This document shows, one piece after another, positions 45,544 through 52,668 of a stretch of 64,000 nt of DNA. The position numbers and the translations under genes were made by a program. How positions within the stretch are numbered: position 1 is the first letter of the stretch; each line of letters opens with the position of its first letter. The DNA lies in contig OX638316.1 of assembly GCA_951812525.1 (NCBI GenBank), positions 744,001-808,000 of the forward strand. Direction: 5' to 3'. The DNA is from an uncultured Poribacteria bacterium. GTDB lineage: Bacteria > Poribacteria > WGA-4E > WGA-3G. Under the pieces are notes generated by a model. The model did not search any database. It saw nothing but the letters and a program-made list of their open reading frames with translations, and had not been told where the DNA came from.

Positions 45544-45637
45544 AATTGCCCCTCTCTGTGCGTGCTGGAGCGAGAATTGCCCCGTTTTGTGCAAAATTTT
45601 GTGCTTGAGGGAAAAAATGGATGGCATAGAAATTGCT
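45544..45637 (+). promoter_or_regulatory. Candidate sigma-54 promoter with upstream direct repeats
   Basis: TGGCATAGAAATTGCT (45622-45637) matches the -24/-12 consensus, with GG and GC exactly 10 bases apart. Upstream are paired direct repeats: AATTGCCCC at 45544 and 45575, and TTTTGTGC at 45585 and 45597, in the place where activator sites would lie. The start codon is 45 bases downstream. Confidence 0.5.
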
Positions 45638-45681
45638 TATCCTATAGTGGATACTGGTGTGATTTTGAAGGAGGAACCGTA

Positions 45682-46479
45682 ATGTCTATGTTTAAAAGTG
45701 TGCGAATAACGCTAGCGAGTTTTATGGTAGTTTTTCTACTGATAGCACTGCCCAGTCTTGCCGAGATTGACCCGAAGAATATTATGGGAATGTGGCTCTT
45801 CGACGAGGGGAAAGGTGGTGTCGCCACCGATTTGTCAGAACACGGAAACGATGGTGAAATTCACGGTGCAAAGTGGGTAGACGGAAAATTTGGCAAGGCA
45901 CTCGAATTTGATGGCGTTGACAATTGGGTTGAGGTGTCGCATTCAAAGACCGTAGGGTTTGAAGCGGGTGTCTCATTCACAATCACCCTCCATTTCAAAG
46001 GCACAAAAGTCGGTGGAGCACTTGTCGGAAAGAACTACGAGGACACATCGCAGGCACTCCCATGGTACCTACTCTGGGACGATGGTGCTGCTAACAAGGT
46101 AACACTCTATCTACGTGATAGTGCGTCAACCAGTTTCCGAGCAGACGGTACAACCGCTATCGGCGATGACAAATGGCATTTCATCGTCGCCAGAGCCGAT
46201 GCCGATGCAGGTAAGTCTTCAATATGGATAGACGGTGAGATGGAAGCCGAAGCAGACTTCAATAAAAAAGATGGCTACGGCACCAGTGAAGGTGTGTTTC
46301 ACATCGGACGGCACTATGAACGGTTTACTGCCGGCATCATTGACGATGTCGCCCTTTTCAATGTCGCCTTAGAAGAAGAAGACATGGAAAACATTATGAA
46401 CAATGGCGTTGAAACCGCTGCCGCAGTGGATCCTGTGAGCAAATTGGCGACAACATGGGGCAGAATTAAACGCCAATAG
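45682..46479 (+). CDS. Secreted LamG-domain protein with C-terminal TWG tag
   Basis: A 265-residue exported protein. The signal peptide (ITLASFMVVFLLIALPSLAE) is followed by one LamG/concanavalin-A-like domain (MGMWLFDEGKGGVATDLSEH to IDDVALFNVALEEED, read in part), probably a carbohydrate- or protein-binding lectin fold. The C-terminus VDPVSKLATTWGRIKRQ is the shared tag. AAGGAGGA precedes the ATG at 45682. The Sec-peroxiredoxin gene begins 12 bases after its stop, so they form one operon. Confidence 0.85.
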   Translation: MSMFKSVRITLASFMVVFLLIALPSLAEIDPKNIMGMWLFDEGKGGVATDLSEHGNDGEIHGAKWVDGKFGKALEFDGVDNWVEVSHSKTVGFEAGVSFTITLHFKGTKVGGALVGKNYEDTSQALPWYLLWDDGAANKVTLYLRDSASTSFRADGTTAIGDDKWHFIVARADADAGKSSIWIDGEMEAEADFNKKDGYGTSEGVFHIGRHYERFTAGIIDDVALFNVALEEEDMENIMNNGVETAAAVDPVSKLATTWGRIKRQ

Positions 46480-46491
46480 AGGTAACAAATC

Positions 46492-47598
46492 ATGAAACAG
46501 ATACACGCATGCCTCGCTTTAGCACTTCTGTTATTCGCGGGACTGAATTGCAGAAGAGAAAATCCTGTTGAGGAAACGGTAGAACTTCCAGCAACCGAGA
46601 CACCGACAGGTACACTGAGTGGAGAGATACAACCCATCGAAGGAGCACTGATTCAGGTCCGCTTACTGAGAGATGGGCAACTCCTGGCACAGATTGAGAC
46701 AGAGGCAACTTACGAACTTGAGGCACTCGAAGCTGGGAATTATACCCTACAGATATCCGCAAAAGGACATCAAGAAATAGAAGTTAACGCCACTGTCGTA
46801 GCGGGGCAAACTGTTACACTGGATAAGGTAACGCTTGCGGCGTTGGACACCCCCGTGTCGCATCTACAAGGAATTCTAACCGATGTGGCAACTGGCGCGC
46901 CGATTCCGGAAGTCCATCTCCAACTTACTGATGCAGCAGGTAAAGCTTACGAAACACTAACAACAGAAACAGGCGTTTTCACCTTTGAAAACCTCCCTAT
47001 AGAGCAAGCCTTTACTTTGAAAATTGAACACGCAGACTACGAAAATACCGAAGTGGCGGTGCAGCCGATACCTGCCTCCGAGACCTTTGAACTCAATCTC
47101 AAACTCATTCCCCAGCCAGCAGTAGAGGAGTTGGATCCGGGTCAAGGTCTGAGCCTTGGAAGCCAAGCTCCTGATTTCAAATTATCCGATGGAACCGGTA
47201 AAGCACATACACTTGCCGATTATATTGGGAACAAAAAAGTGGTACTCGTCTTCTTCCGGGGTGTCTGGTGACCGTTCTGCAGAGGTCAACTCGTTGAGTT
47301 GCAAAAGAACTATGCAGCGATTCAAGCCGCTGGCGCAGAACTCATCGCAATCAGTTCTGATGGCGAAGCCGCAACCAAGCAGAACGTTCAAAACCAAGGA
47401 CTTAAATTCGTTGTGTTGGCGGACCCTGACGTGAAGACTATTTCCGATTATAACGTTGTTAATCCGGCAAATAAGAGAATCGCACGTCCCGCATCCTATG
47501 TCCTCCAGAAGGATGGAACAATCGCTTGGAAATCCCTTGACGGCGTGGCTGTGCGGATTCCGACAGCACAAATCCTCAAGGAATTGAGCAAACTCTAA
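46492..47598 (+). CDS. Selenocysteine peroxiredoxin-like lipoprotein (in-frame TGA = Sec260)
   Basis: A 368-residue protein if the TGA at 47269-47271 is selenocysteine; the frame is open on both sides. The N-terminus is a lipoprotein signal with lipobox FAGLNC (Cys20). Residues about 38-105 and 118-195 are two Ig-like carboxypeptidase-regulatory/PEGA-type domains. Residues about 210-368 are an AhpC/TSA-type peroxiredoxin: SQAPDFKLSD, VLVFFRGVWUPFCRGQL, LIAISSDGEA and RPASYVLQKDG. Sec260 replaces the peroxidatic Cys of the WCPFC motif, with Cys263 as partner. It would reduce peroxides or thiols in the cell envelope. Standard callers would split it into two genes. Confidence 0.9.
47287..47301 (+). 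promoter_or_regulatory. Candidate bacterial SECIS hairpin of the peroxiredoxin gene
   Basis: A perfect 6-bp stem, CAACTC (47287-47292) and GAGTTG (47296-47301), closes the loop GTT. It begins 15 bases after the TGA, within the distance seen for SelB-dependent decoding, and the loop carries GU. Confidence 0.65.
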
Positions 47599-48752
47599 TG
47601 AAACCTTACGACCCAGTTATAGCGAATATTATCGCCGACAGTCAAGAGGCTGCACGCGATCGTAGTCGTCTTGCTTCAGCAAACGATGGAGAACTCAGCA
47701 TCAACCGCAGGCAATTTTTAAATCGGCTTGCGGTTGGTGTAGGAGGGATCGGCGGTGCGCTGAGCACGCTCCCAGCGTTCGCCCAACTAAGTAGTGGGCA
47801 ATTACAGACCGACATCACAGAGGGAGTTCCCCTCACGCCGGTTGTTGAGGCAATTGGTAAAGAGGTCTGGAAAGACGATCAGCTCGATGAAGATGCGGTC
47901 AGTGAACTGTTTGATCAGGCAATGATGAAGCTCACTGGACGCACCTCCGCTAAAGAGGCGTGGCGAGATATCGTCCTCCCTGATGATATTGTAGGGATAA
48001 AAATCAACCCTCTCGGCGGTCCCGATCTCAGCACACACTCTATCATCGTTGACAAAATCATTGAGGGACTATACAGTGCCGGTGTTCTTCACAAACAGGT
48101 TATTATTTGGGATCGATTTGAAGAACACCTTTTGAACGCCGGTTACCCAATCAGACAAGATGAAGGTGATGTGCGAACCCTCGCTTCTGACACAGAGGGC
48201 ATCGGATATGACGACGAGGTGTTTTATGAGAGCGAAAAGGATAGTATCACTCGACGAGAAAATGGCAGCACTTTCTCGCGGTATTCCCGAATCCTCACGC
48301 AGATGGTTGATGTCCTGATTAACGTTCCTGTTTTAAAACATCACGAGATGGCGGGTATAAGTGGGTGTTTAAAGAATCTCGCATTCGGAAGCGTTGATAA
48401 CACACGTAGATTCCACGGAAAACCGCTCTACTGCAATCCAGCTATCGCTGAGATTTTAGAACATAAAGTCGTGAAAGAAAAACTGGTTCTCAATATCGTT
48501 GACGGTTTAGTCGCCTCATTCGATAAGGGACCGACCTATCACGCTGAAAGCACCTGGAAATATGGAAGTCTTTTTGTCAGTACCGACCCTGTTATCCTCG
48601 ATGTGCTGGTCCTTCAGACTGTCAATCAGAAACGCGAGGAGATGGAGCTAGACTCCGTCTCTAAGTTTTCCAATCATATCAGCACAGCGAGTGCGCTCGG
48701 ATTAGGTACAAATACACTGGACGAGGCAGATCTTCAAAAAGTTGAGGTTTAA
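47598..48752 (+). CDS. Tat-exported DUF362 protein
   Basis: A 384-residue protein with a twin-arginine signal (INRRQFLNRLAVGVGGIGGA, Arg-Arg near residue 37) and a DUF362 domain (KINPLGGPDLSTHSIIVDKI, VDVLINVPVLKHHEMAGIS, LKNLAFGSVDN). The Tat route suggests a protein folded in the cytoplasm, often with a cofactor. DUF362 function is unknown; no Fe-S cluster motif is visible here. The start overlaps the peroxiredoxin stop by one base (TAATG), so translation is coupled and a joint redox role is plausible. Confidence 0.85.
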   Translation: MKPYDPVIANIIADSQEAARDRSRLASANDGELSINRRQFLNRLAVGVGGIGGALSTLPAFAQLSSGQLQTDITEGVPLTPVVEAIGKEVWKDDQLDEDAVSELFDQAMMKLTGRTSAKEAWRDIVLPDDIVGIKINPLGGPDLSTHSIIVDKIIEGLYSAGVLHKQVIIWDRFEEHLLNAGYPIRQDEGDVRTLASDTEGIGYDDEVFYESEKDSITRRENGSTFSRYSRILTQMVDVLINVPVLKHHEMAGISGCLKNLAFGSVDNTRRFHGKPLYCNPAIAEILEHKVVKEKLVLNIVDGLVASFDKGPTYHAESTWKYGSLFVSTDPVILDVLVLQTVNQKREEMELDSVSKFSNHISTASALGLGTNTLDEADLQKVEV

Positions 48753-48754
48753 CC

Positions 48755-48997
48755 ATGAAACACAAACGAACCAGCCTATTCTTCCTTCTGATTCTCTTCT
48801 GTGTCGCGATTGTGTTTTCAGGATGCACTGTATCCTTCACACAGAACGACACCCTGCAACTCAGCCTATCGGAGCCAACAGAGAAAGCAATGTCCCTTGT
48901 CGCCGAATTTGAGGCAGGCGAGGCAGATAACGTCGCGGGTGATATAACACAGAAAGCAGGAAGTGCCTGTGCCGGTGGTGCATGTCTTATCTATTAG
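48755..48997 (+). CDS. Small lipoprotein with Cys-rich C-terminus
   Basis: An 80-residue predicted lipoprotein with lipobox VFSGC near residue 24 and a short acidic mature part ending GSACAGGACLIY. The CAGGAC pair near the end could bind metal or be a redox pair. The start lies 2 bases after the DUF362 stop, so it belongs to the same operon as the selenocysteine peroxiredoxin. No family recognised. Confidence 0.72.
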   Translation: MKHKRTSLFFLLILFCVAIVFSGCTVSFTQNDTLQLSLSEPTEKAMSLVAEFEAGEADNVAGDITQKAGSACAGGACLIY

Positions 48998-49110
48998 CAG
49001 ACACCTAAAAACCTGCTTATTCCCACATTCCTTCCACTCTCGCCGTTGGAGTAACCACTTCCACTTAAACATTCATATCTTTCCATCGTTTGAAAAGGAG
49101 AAACTTAAAG

Positions 49111-49344
49111 ATGACAACAGAGCAAGTCATAACCCAAGACCCAGAAATTCACGGCGGACTGCCCGTGTTTACTGGCACACGGGTGCCCGTCAAAAGCCTC
49201 ATTGATCATCTCAAAGCCGGCGATAGTCTTGACTATTTTCTCGAAGGCTTCCCTTCTGTTTCCCGGCAGCAAGCGATCGCTTTTTTAGAAATCGCATTCA
49301 CAACAGCCATCGGAAACCCCCAGCCACACGACTTAGACAGGTAA
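49111..49344 (+). CDS. DUF433 protein (candidate antitoxin)
   Basis: A 77-residue protein with the DUF433 pattern: DPEIHGGLPVFTGTRVPVKSL followed by a winged-helix-like DSLDYFLEGFPSVSRQQA segment. DUF433 proteins are usually DNA-binding partners of PIN-like proteins. The start at 49111 follows AAGGAGAAAC; the frame from 49090 adds 7 residues that overlap that site. The next gene starts 13 bases downstream. Confidence 0.88.
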   Translation: MTTEQVITQDPEIHGGLPVFTGTRVPVKSLIDHLKAGDSLDYFLEGFPSVSRQQAIAFLEIAFTTAIGNPQPHDLDR

Positions 49345-49357
49345 GGTTGAAAATCAG

Positions 49358-49687
49358 ATGCGTGTCCTACTCGACGAAAACTTAGACTGGCGGTTGGTTC
49401 GCTATTTTGACGCAGATTTTCAAGTCAGGACGGTTTCTCAGCAAGGTTGGAAAGGCACGCGAAACGGCGAACTTCTTAGTAAAGCCGCCACAACCTTTGA
49501 TGCACTCATCACAATGGACAAAGGCATTGAACATCAACAGGACCTCCGCAAATACACAATCGGCGTCATTCTCATCTCCGCCAAAAGCAATCGGCTTCAG
49601 GACATTCAACCTGTTATGCGCAACGTCAATCAAGTCCTAAGAAACCTTAAACCCGGACAGGTCGTCCACGTGACGCTTAACACCTAA
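49358..49687 (+). CDS. DUF5615 PIN-like protein (candidate toxin)
   Basis: A 109-residue protein of the DUF5615 (Mut7-C-like) PIN fold: MRVLLDENLDWRLVRYF with the first acidic residues, DALITMDKGIEHQQDL with the Asp pair, then GVILISAKSNRL. PIN domains are often RNases. Paired with the DUF433 gene directly upstream, this forms a VapBC-like toxin-antitoxin or regulatory module. Confidence 0.88.
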   Translation: MRVLLDENLDWRLVRYFDADFQVRTVSQQGWKGTRNGELLSKAATTFDALITMDKGIEHQQDLRKYTIGVILISAKSNRLQDIQPVMRNVNQVLRNLKPGQVVHVTLNT

Positions 49688-49929
49688 CCTCTACTCATCC
49701 GTGAGATACCCACAACACAAAGAGACTAAGTCAAGCCACCGCTCCTGAAAGGCGAACCGAAAAAATTAGCGGGTAAATGCATCCTGCTTTGGCTTGTCGG
49801 TTTCAACTAAACGTAGTCTTAATTCGGCGAAGTGCCTATAGAAGGTGTCCCTCCATCTGTAAGTTCAATAACTTTTTCAAGCCATTGTTTGCTTTTTACT
49901 TTTAAAGGTGAGTCTATTATCCACTATAA
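49688..49929. other. Gene-free stretch after the DUF433/DUF5615 pair
   Basis: I find no gene, RNA or strong repeat in these bases. A few short inverted repeats are present but none forms a convincing structure. Confidence 0.5.
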
Positions 49930-49959
49930 TAAAATAAAAGACGGACTGACAAGTCCGCC
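49930..49959 (-). terminator. Rho-independent terminator of the tag-bearing secreted protein gene
   Basis: On the minus strand, GGCGGACT (49959-49952) pairs with AGTCCGTC (49947-49940), followed by a T-rich run. It lies 33 bases past the stop of the gene at 49992. Confidence 0.75.
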
Positions 49960-49991
49960 TATGATAGAATTCGACTTTAATGATGGCACTA

Positions 49992-50579
49992 CTAATTTGA
50001 CTTAACTTCACCCCAAGTTGTTGTTAAATTCCCAGTCGGATCCACAGGAAGGACACCCTCCTCAAGGAAGATAGTCCACATGAGGACCGGGTCTCCGATT
50101 ACCTCGTCAATACCGAGCAATTCCACCGTTCCTTCCGGATGCGGTTCATTGGATTTGTAGATAAAGTACTCCGTCGGAGCATGGGGTGCATCAAGCATCA
50201 GTATTTCGTCTGTATCGGTATACCCGTCTGTAAACCAGCCTTTCGGATCTTGTCCGCGGTCTTCCGGGCGTGTGTGTCGGCTATCCCATGCTTGGTAAAT
50301 ATACGCCGGTCGGTCGATGTCAAACGTCAACTTATAGTCCTGTCCACCAGGGCAGTCTGCTGATGTCGAAACTTGGGTGAATCCGAGAAAGTCTTTTGGG
50401 ATATTCGTAATCGTATAGTCCCGATCGTGGAAGAATTTTCCACCTTCCTCCAACTCGACGGCTTTATAGATACCACCCTTGTTATCCTCTATTTCTGTGA
50501 CCACTACTGCGTCGCTAGCAAAAACAATTAAGGTAGCTGCAATAAACAGTGCAGCCATACAAACATACGTCAATTTCAT
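49992..50579 (-). CDS. Small secreted protein with C-terminal TWG tag
   Basis: A 195-residue exported protein with a signal peptide (KLTYVCMAALFIAATLIVFA). The mature part (GIYKAVELEEGGKFFHDRDY, then ADCPGGQDYKLTFDIDRPAYIY) is beta-rich and has no family I recognise. The C-terminus VDPTGNLTTTWGEVKSN is the shared tag. Start at 50579: AAAGGAG precedes it, and a perfect promoter lies upstream. The longer frame from 50690 would begin upstream of that promoter. Confidence 0.75.
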   Translation of the reverse strand: MKLTYVCMAALFIAATLIVFASDAVVVTEIEDNKGGIYKAVELEEGGKFFHDRDYTITNIPKDFLGFTQVSTSADCPGGQDYKLTFDIDRPAYIYQAWDSRHTRPEDRGQDPKGWFTDGYTDTDEILMLDAPHAPTEYFIYKSNEPHPEGTVELLGIDEVIGDPVLMWTIFLEEGVLPVDPTGNLTTTWGEVKSN

Positions 50580-50657
50580 TTCTGATACTCCTTTTTTTAT
50601 TCCATTTGCAAGCCTGTGGAAAACTTGAAAAAAAACAACATTTATGTCATACTTATG

Positions 50658-50687
50658 ATTATATAATATTTTTTTTAGATTTGTCAA
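50658..50687 (-). promoter_or_regulatory. Consensus sigma-70 promoter for the tag-bearing gene
   Basis: On the minus strand, -35 TTGACA (50687-50682), 18-base spacer, -10 TATAAT (50663-50658). Both hexamers match the consensus exactly, so strong expression is likely. The leader is about 70 bases. Confidence 0.8.
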
Positions 50688-50718
50688 CACAAACTTTCGC
50701 TAGAGAAAAGGAAATCCT

Positions 50719-51018
50719 ATGGTTGAACACATCGTCCTACTCAAGTTAAAATCGGAGGTCACCGCCGCGCAATTGGAAACCTTGTCTGACGCGCTCTTGG
50801 GAATGGCTGACGAAATTTCGGGCATTGAATCCATAACCGCTGGAACTAACAACAGTCCCGAAGGGAAAAGTCAAGGGTATGCCTACGGTTTTATTGTCCG
50901 TTTTACAGACGAATCGGCACGCGATGCTTATCTACCTCACCCTTTTCATCGTCAGGTAGCAAGCGAGCATATCCGTCCGCTTGTTGAGGATGTCCTGGTT
51001 TTCGATTATTCCGCCTAA
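50719..51018 (+). CDS. Dabb family (stress-responsive A/B barrel) protein
   Basis: A 99-residue dimeric alpha/beta-barrel protein, family Dabb. MVEHIVLLKLK is the typical start; GYAYGFIVRFTDESARDAYLPHPFH carries the conserved His. AAAGGAAATCCT precedes the ATG. Members act in varied small-molecule chemistry and their substrate is generally unknown. Divergent from the secreted protein gene. Confidence 0.87.
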   Translation: MVEHIVLLKLKSEVTAAQLETLSDALLGMADEISGIESITAGTNNSPEGKSQGYAYGFIVRFTDESARDAYLPHPFHRQVASEHIRPLVEDVLVFDYSA

Positions 51019-51176
51019 CAACAGCATCGGTATCACTATACTCGGTCTCTGACCCAATATTCCGAGTTCCCTTTGCTTAATGCTACGCCTGTTCTTTTAG
51101 TAAAATCCGAAAGTCTACTGGCGAAACTATAAACCTCGCCAATAGAAGTGTACCTTGTCTCTTGGAGGTTATATAG

Positions 51177-52565
51177 ATGAGTTGGAACATAGTCGTCGTT
51201 GTTTCAGACACCCTGCGAACAGCGTATCTCAGCCCTTATGGCAACGATTGGATTCATACACCGAATTTGGCACGATTCGCCGAACAGAGTGTCAGATTTA
51301 CGAACGCGCATCCGGAATGTCTACCGACGATTCCGACACGCCGCACCTTACATACCGGTAGACGCGCCTATCCGTTCAGCACTTATACGCCCGTACCATG
51401 GGATAACGTCTATACCCCCGGCTGGCAACCCATGTCTTCCGATGAACCCGCAATCGCTGAATCTCTTGTCCAAAACGGGTATCACACGGGGTTCTTCGCC
51501 GATGTCCCACACTATTTCGTGCCGGGGATGAATTTCACACGAGGCTTCCGACAGTGGGAATTTGTCCGAGGTCAAGCCGAGGATAGGTACAGAGGCGCAG
51601 CGCACGCAGATCCGGCTCTAATCTCACGCTACCGAGGGAATGAGGAACGCATCCGCTCCCATATTGTCAACGTTCAACCTGAACGTCCAGAGGAAACATG
51701 GCATGCAGCGAGGTTATTCCGCTCCGCAATTGAATTTGTCGAACACAATCATAAGAATAACCCATTTTATCTCTACGTAGATAGCTTCACGCCGCACGAA
51801 ACATGGGAAGCACCTATCCACTACTACGACCTCTACGGTAAGCGTGAAGATCGTGAACCTATCTGCCTCAATCTCCCTTACGGTTCACTCGACGATAAGG
51901 AACTTGAAGACCGACTCCCAAGCGTTAGAGCCAACTATGCCGGTCTGGTAACTCTCGTGGATACATGGTTCGGAAAACTGGTAGATACCATCGATCGTCT
52001 CGGATTGCGCGAAAACACACTCATCATCTTCCTTGCAGACCACGGCACAAACTTCGCAGAAAATCCAGACAAAGCCACAGGAAAACCTGCCAACTTCATG
52101 TACCCAGGCACAATGGACATTCCTATGATGGTTAGCCATCCTTCAGGGATCAACGCCGGTACAACGTGCGATGAATTCGTCTACACACTTGATGTACCTG
52201 CTACTGTGATGGCGGCAAGTCAAGTTGAACCGGCAGGCGAGATACAGGGACAAAGTCTGCTTCCACTCGTGGAAGGTGAAAGTGGTTTCACGTCGCGTGA
52301 ATACCTAACCTGTCGCTATGTTAACTCTGTCTGGTATAAAGACGCGAAGAGCTGGTATTTCTCCAGTGTTGATTTCCAAGAAGACGTTCGACTGTTTGAC
52401 CTTGAGGCAGATGTGGCTTGCCAACATAACATCGCTGACCAAGGTGCCGACCGGATTGCGCTCGCAAAAGAACGGATCTTATCGGATGCAGGCGGACATC
52501 TACCGCACTACAAACGCCAAGGCAGAACAGATGCCCTCGGCAGACCGCAGTTCGCAGAGGCGTAG
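51177..52565 (+). CDS. Sulfatase-family hydrolase with Thr at the formylglycine site
   Basis: A 462-residue member of the alkaline phosphatase superfamily with sulfatase layout: a start NIVVVVSDTLRTAYL, HTPNLARFA, a C-terminal LADHGTNF metal site, and a C-terminal TCRYVNSVWYKDAK. The usual C-x-P-S-R motif is T51-I-P-T-R, with TG at 60-61 in the correct place. Thr therefore sits where Cys is converted to formylglycine; a Cys is three residues before (Cys48). The N-terminal Asp pair is also DT, not DD. This suggests a phosphodiester or phosphonate hydrolase, or another variant, not a standard sulfatase. Confidence 0.85.
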   Translation: MSWNIVVVVSDTLRTAYLSPYGNDWIHTPNLARFAEQSVRFTNAHPECLPTIPTRRTLHTGRRAYPFSTYTPVPWDNVYTPGWQPMSSDEPAIAESLVQNGYHTGFFADVPHYFVPGMNFTRGFRQWEFVRGQAEDRYRGAAHADPALISRYRGNEERIRSHIVNVQPERPEETWHAARLFRSAIEFVEHNHKNNPFYLYVDSFTPHETWEAPIHYYDLYGKREDREPICLNLPYGSLDDKELEDRLPSVRANYAGLVTLVDTWFGKLVDTIDRLGLRENTLIIFLADHGTNFAENPDKATGKPANFMYPGTMDIPMMVSHPSGINAGTTCDEFVYTLDVPATVMAASQVEPAGEIQGQSLLPLVEGESGFTSREYLTCRYVNSVWYKDAKSWYFSSVDFQEDVRLFDLEADVACQHNIADQGADRIALAKERILSDAGGHLPHYKRQGRTDALGRPQFAEA

Positions 52566-52587
52566 TTTTTAGTGCGCCACTTCTCTA

Positions 52588-52617
52588 TGGGTGAGGCTTA
52601 TAGCCTTGCCCATTTTT
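52588..52617 (+). terminator. Hairpin terminator after the sulfatase-like gene
   Basis: TGGGTGAGGCT and AGCCTTGCCCA form an 11-bp stem with two G-T pairs, followed by TTTTT. Confidence 0.7.
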
Positions 52618-52668
52618 AAGAGGCGTACTTACGGGTACCTGATAACCCCTAAAAAATGAGAATACCCA

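Noticed and set aside
47269-47271. TGA read as a frameshift-free nonsense mutation making two broken genes
   Set aside because: Sequence is conserved on both sides, the stop sits exactly on the catalytic Cys position, and a second Sec gene is nearby.
49688-49929. Possible structured RNA or riboswitch
   Set aside because: Only weak short inverted repeats; no recognisable riboswitch core or downstream gene that would fit.
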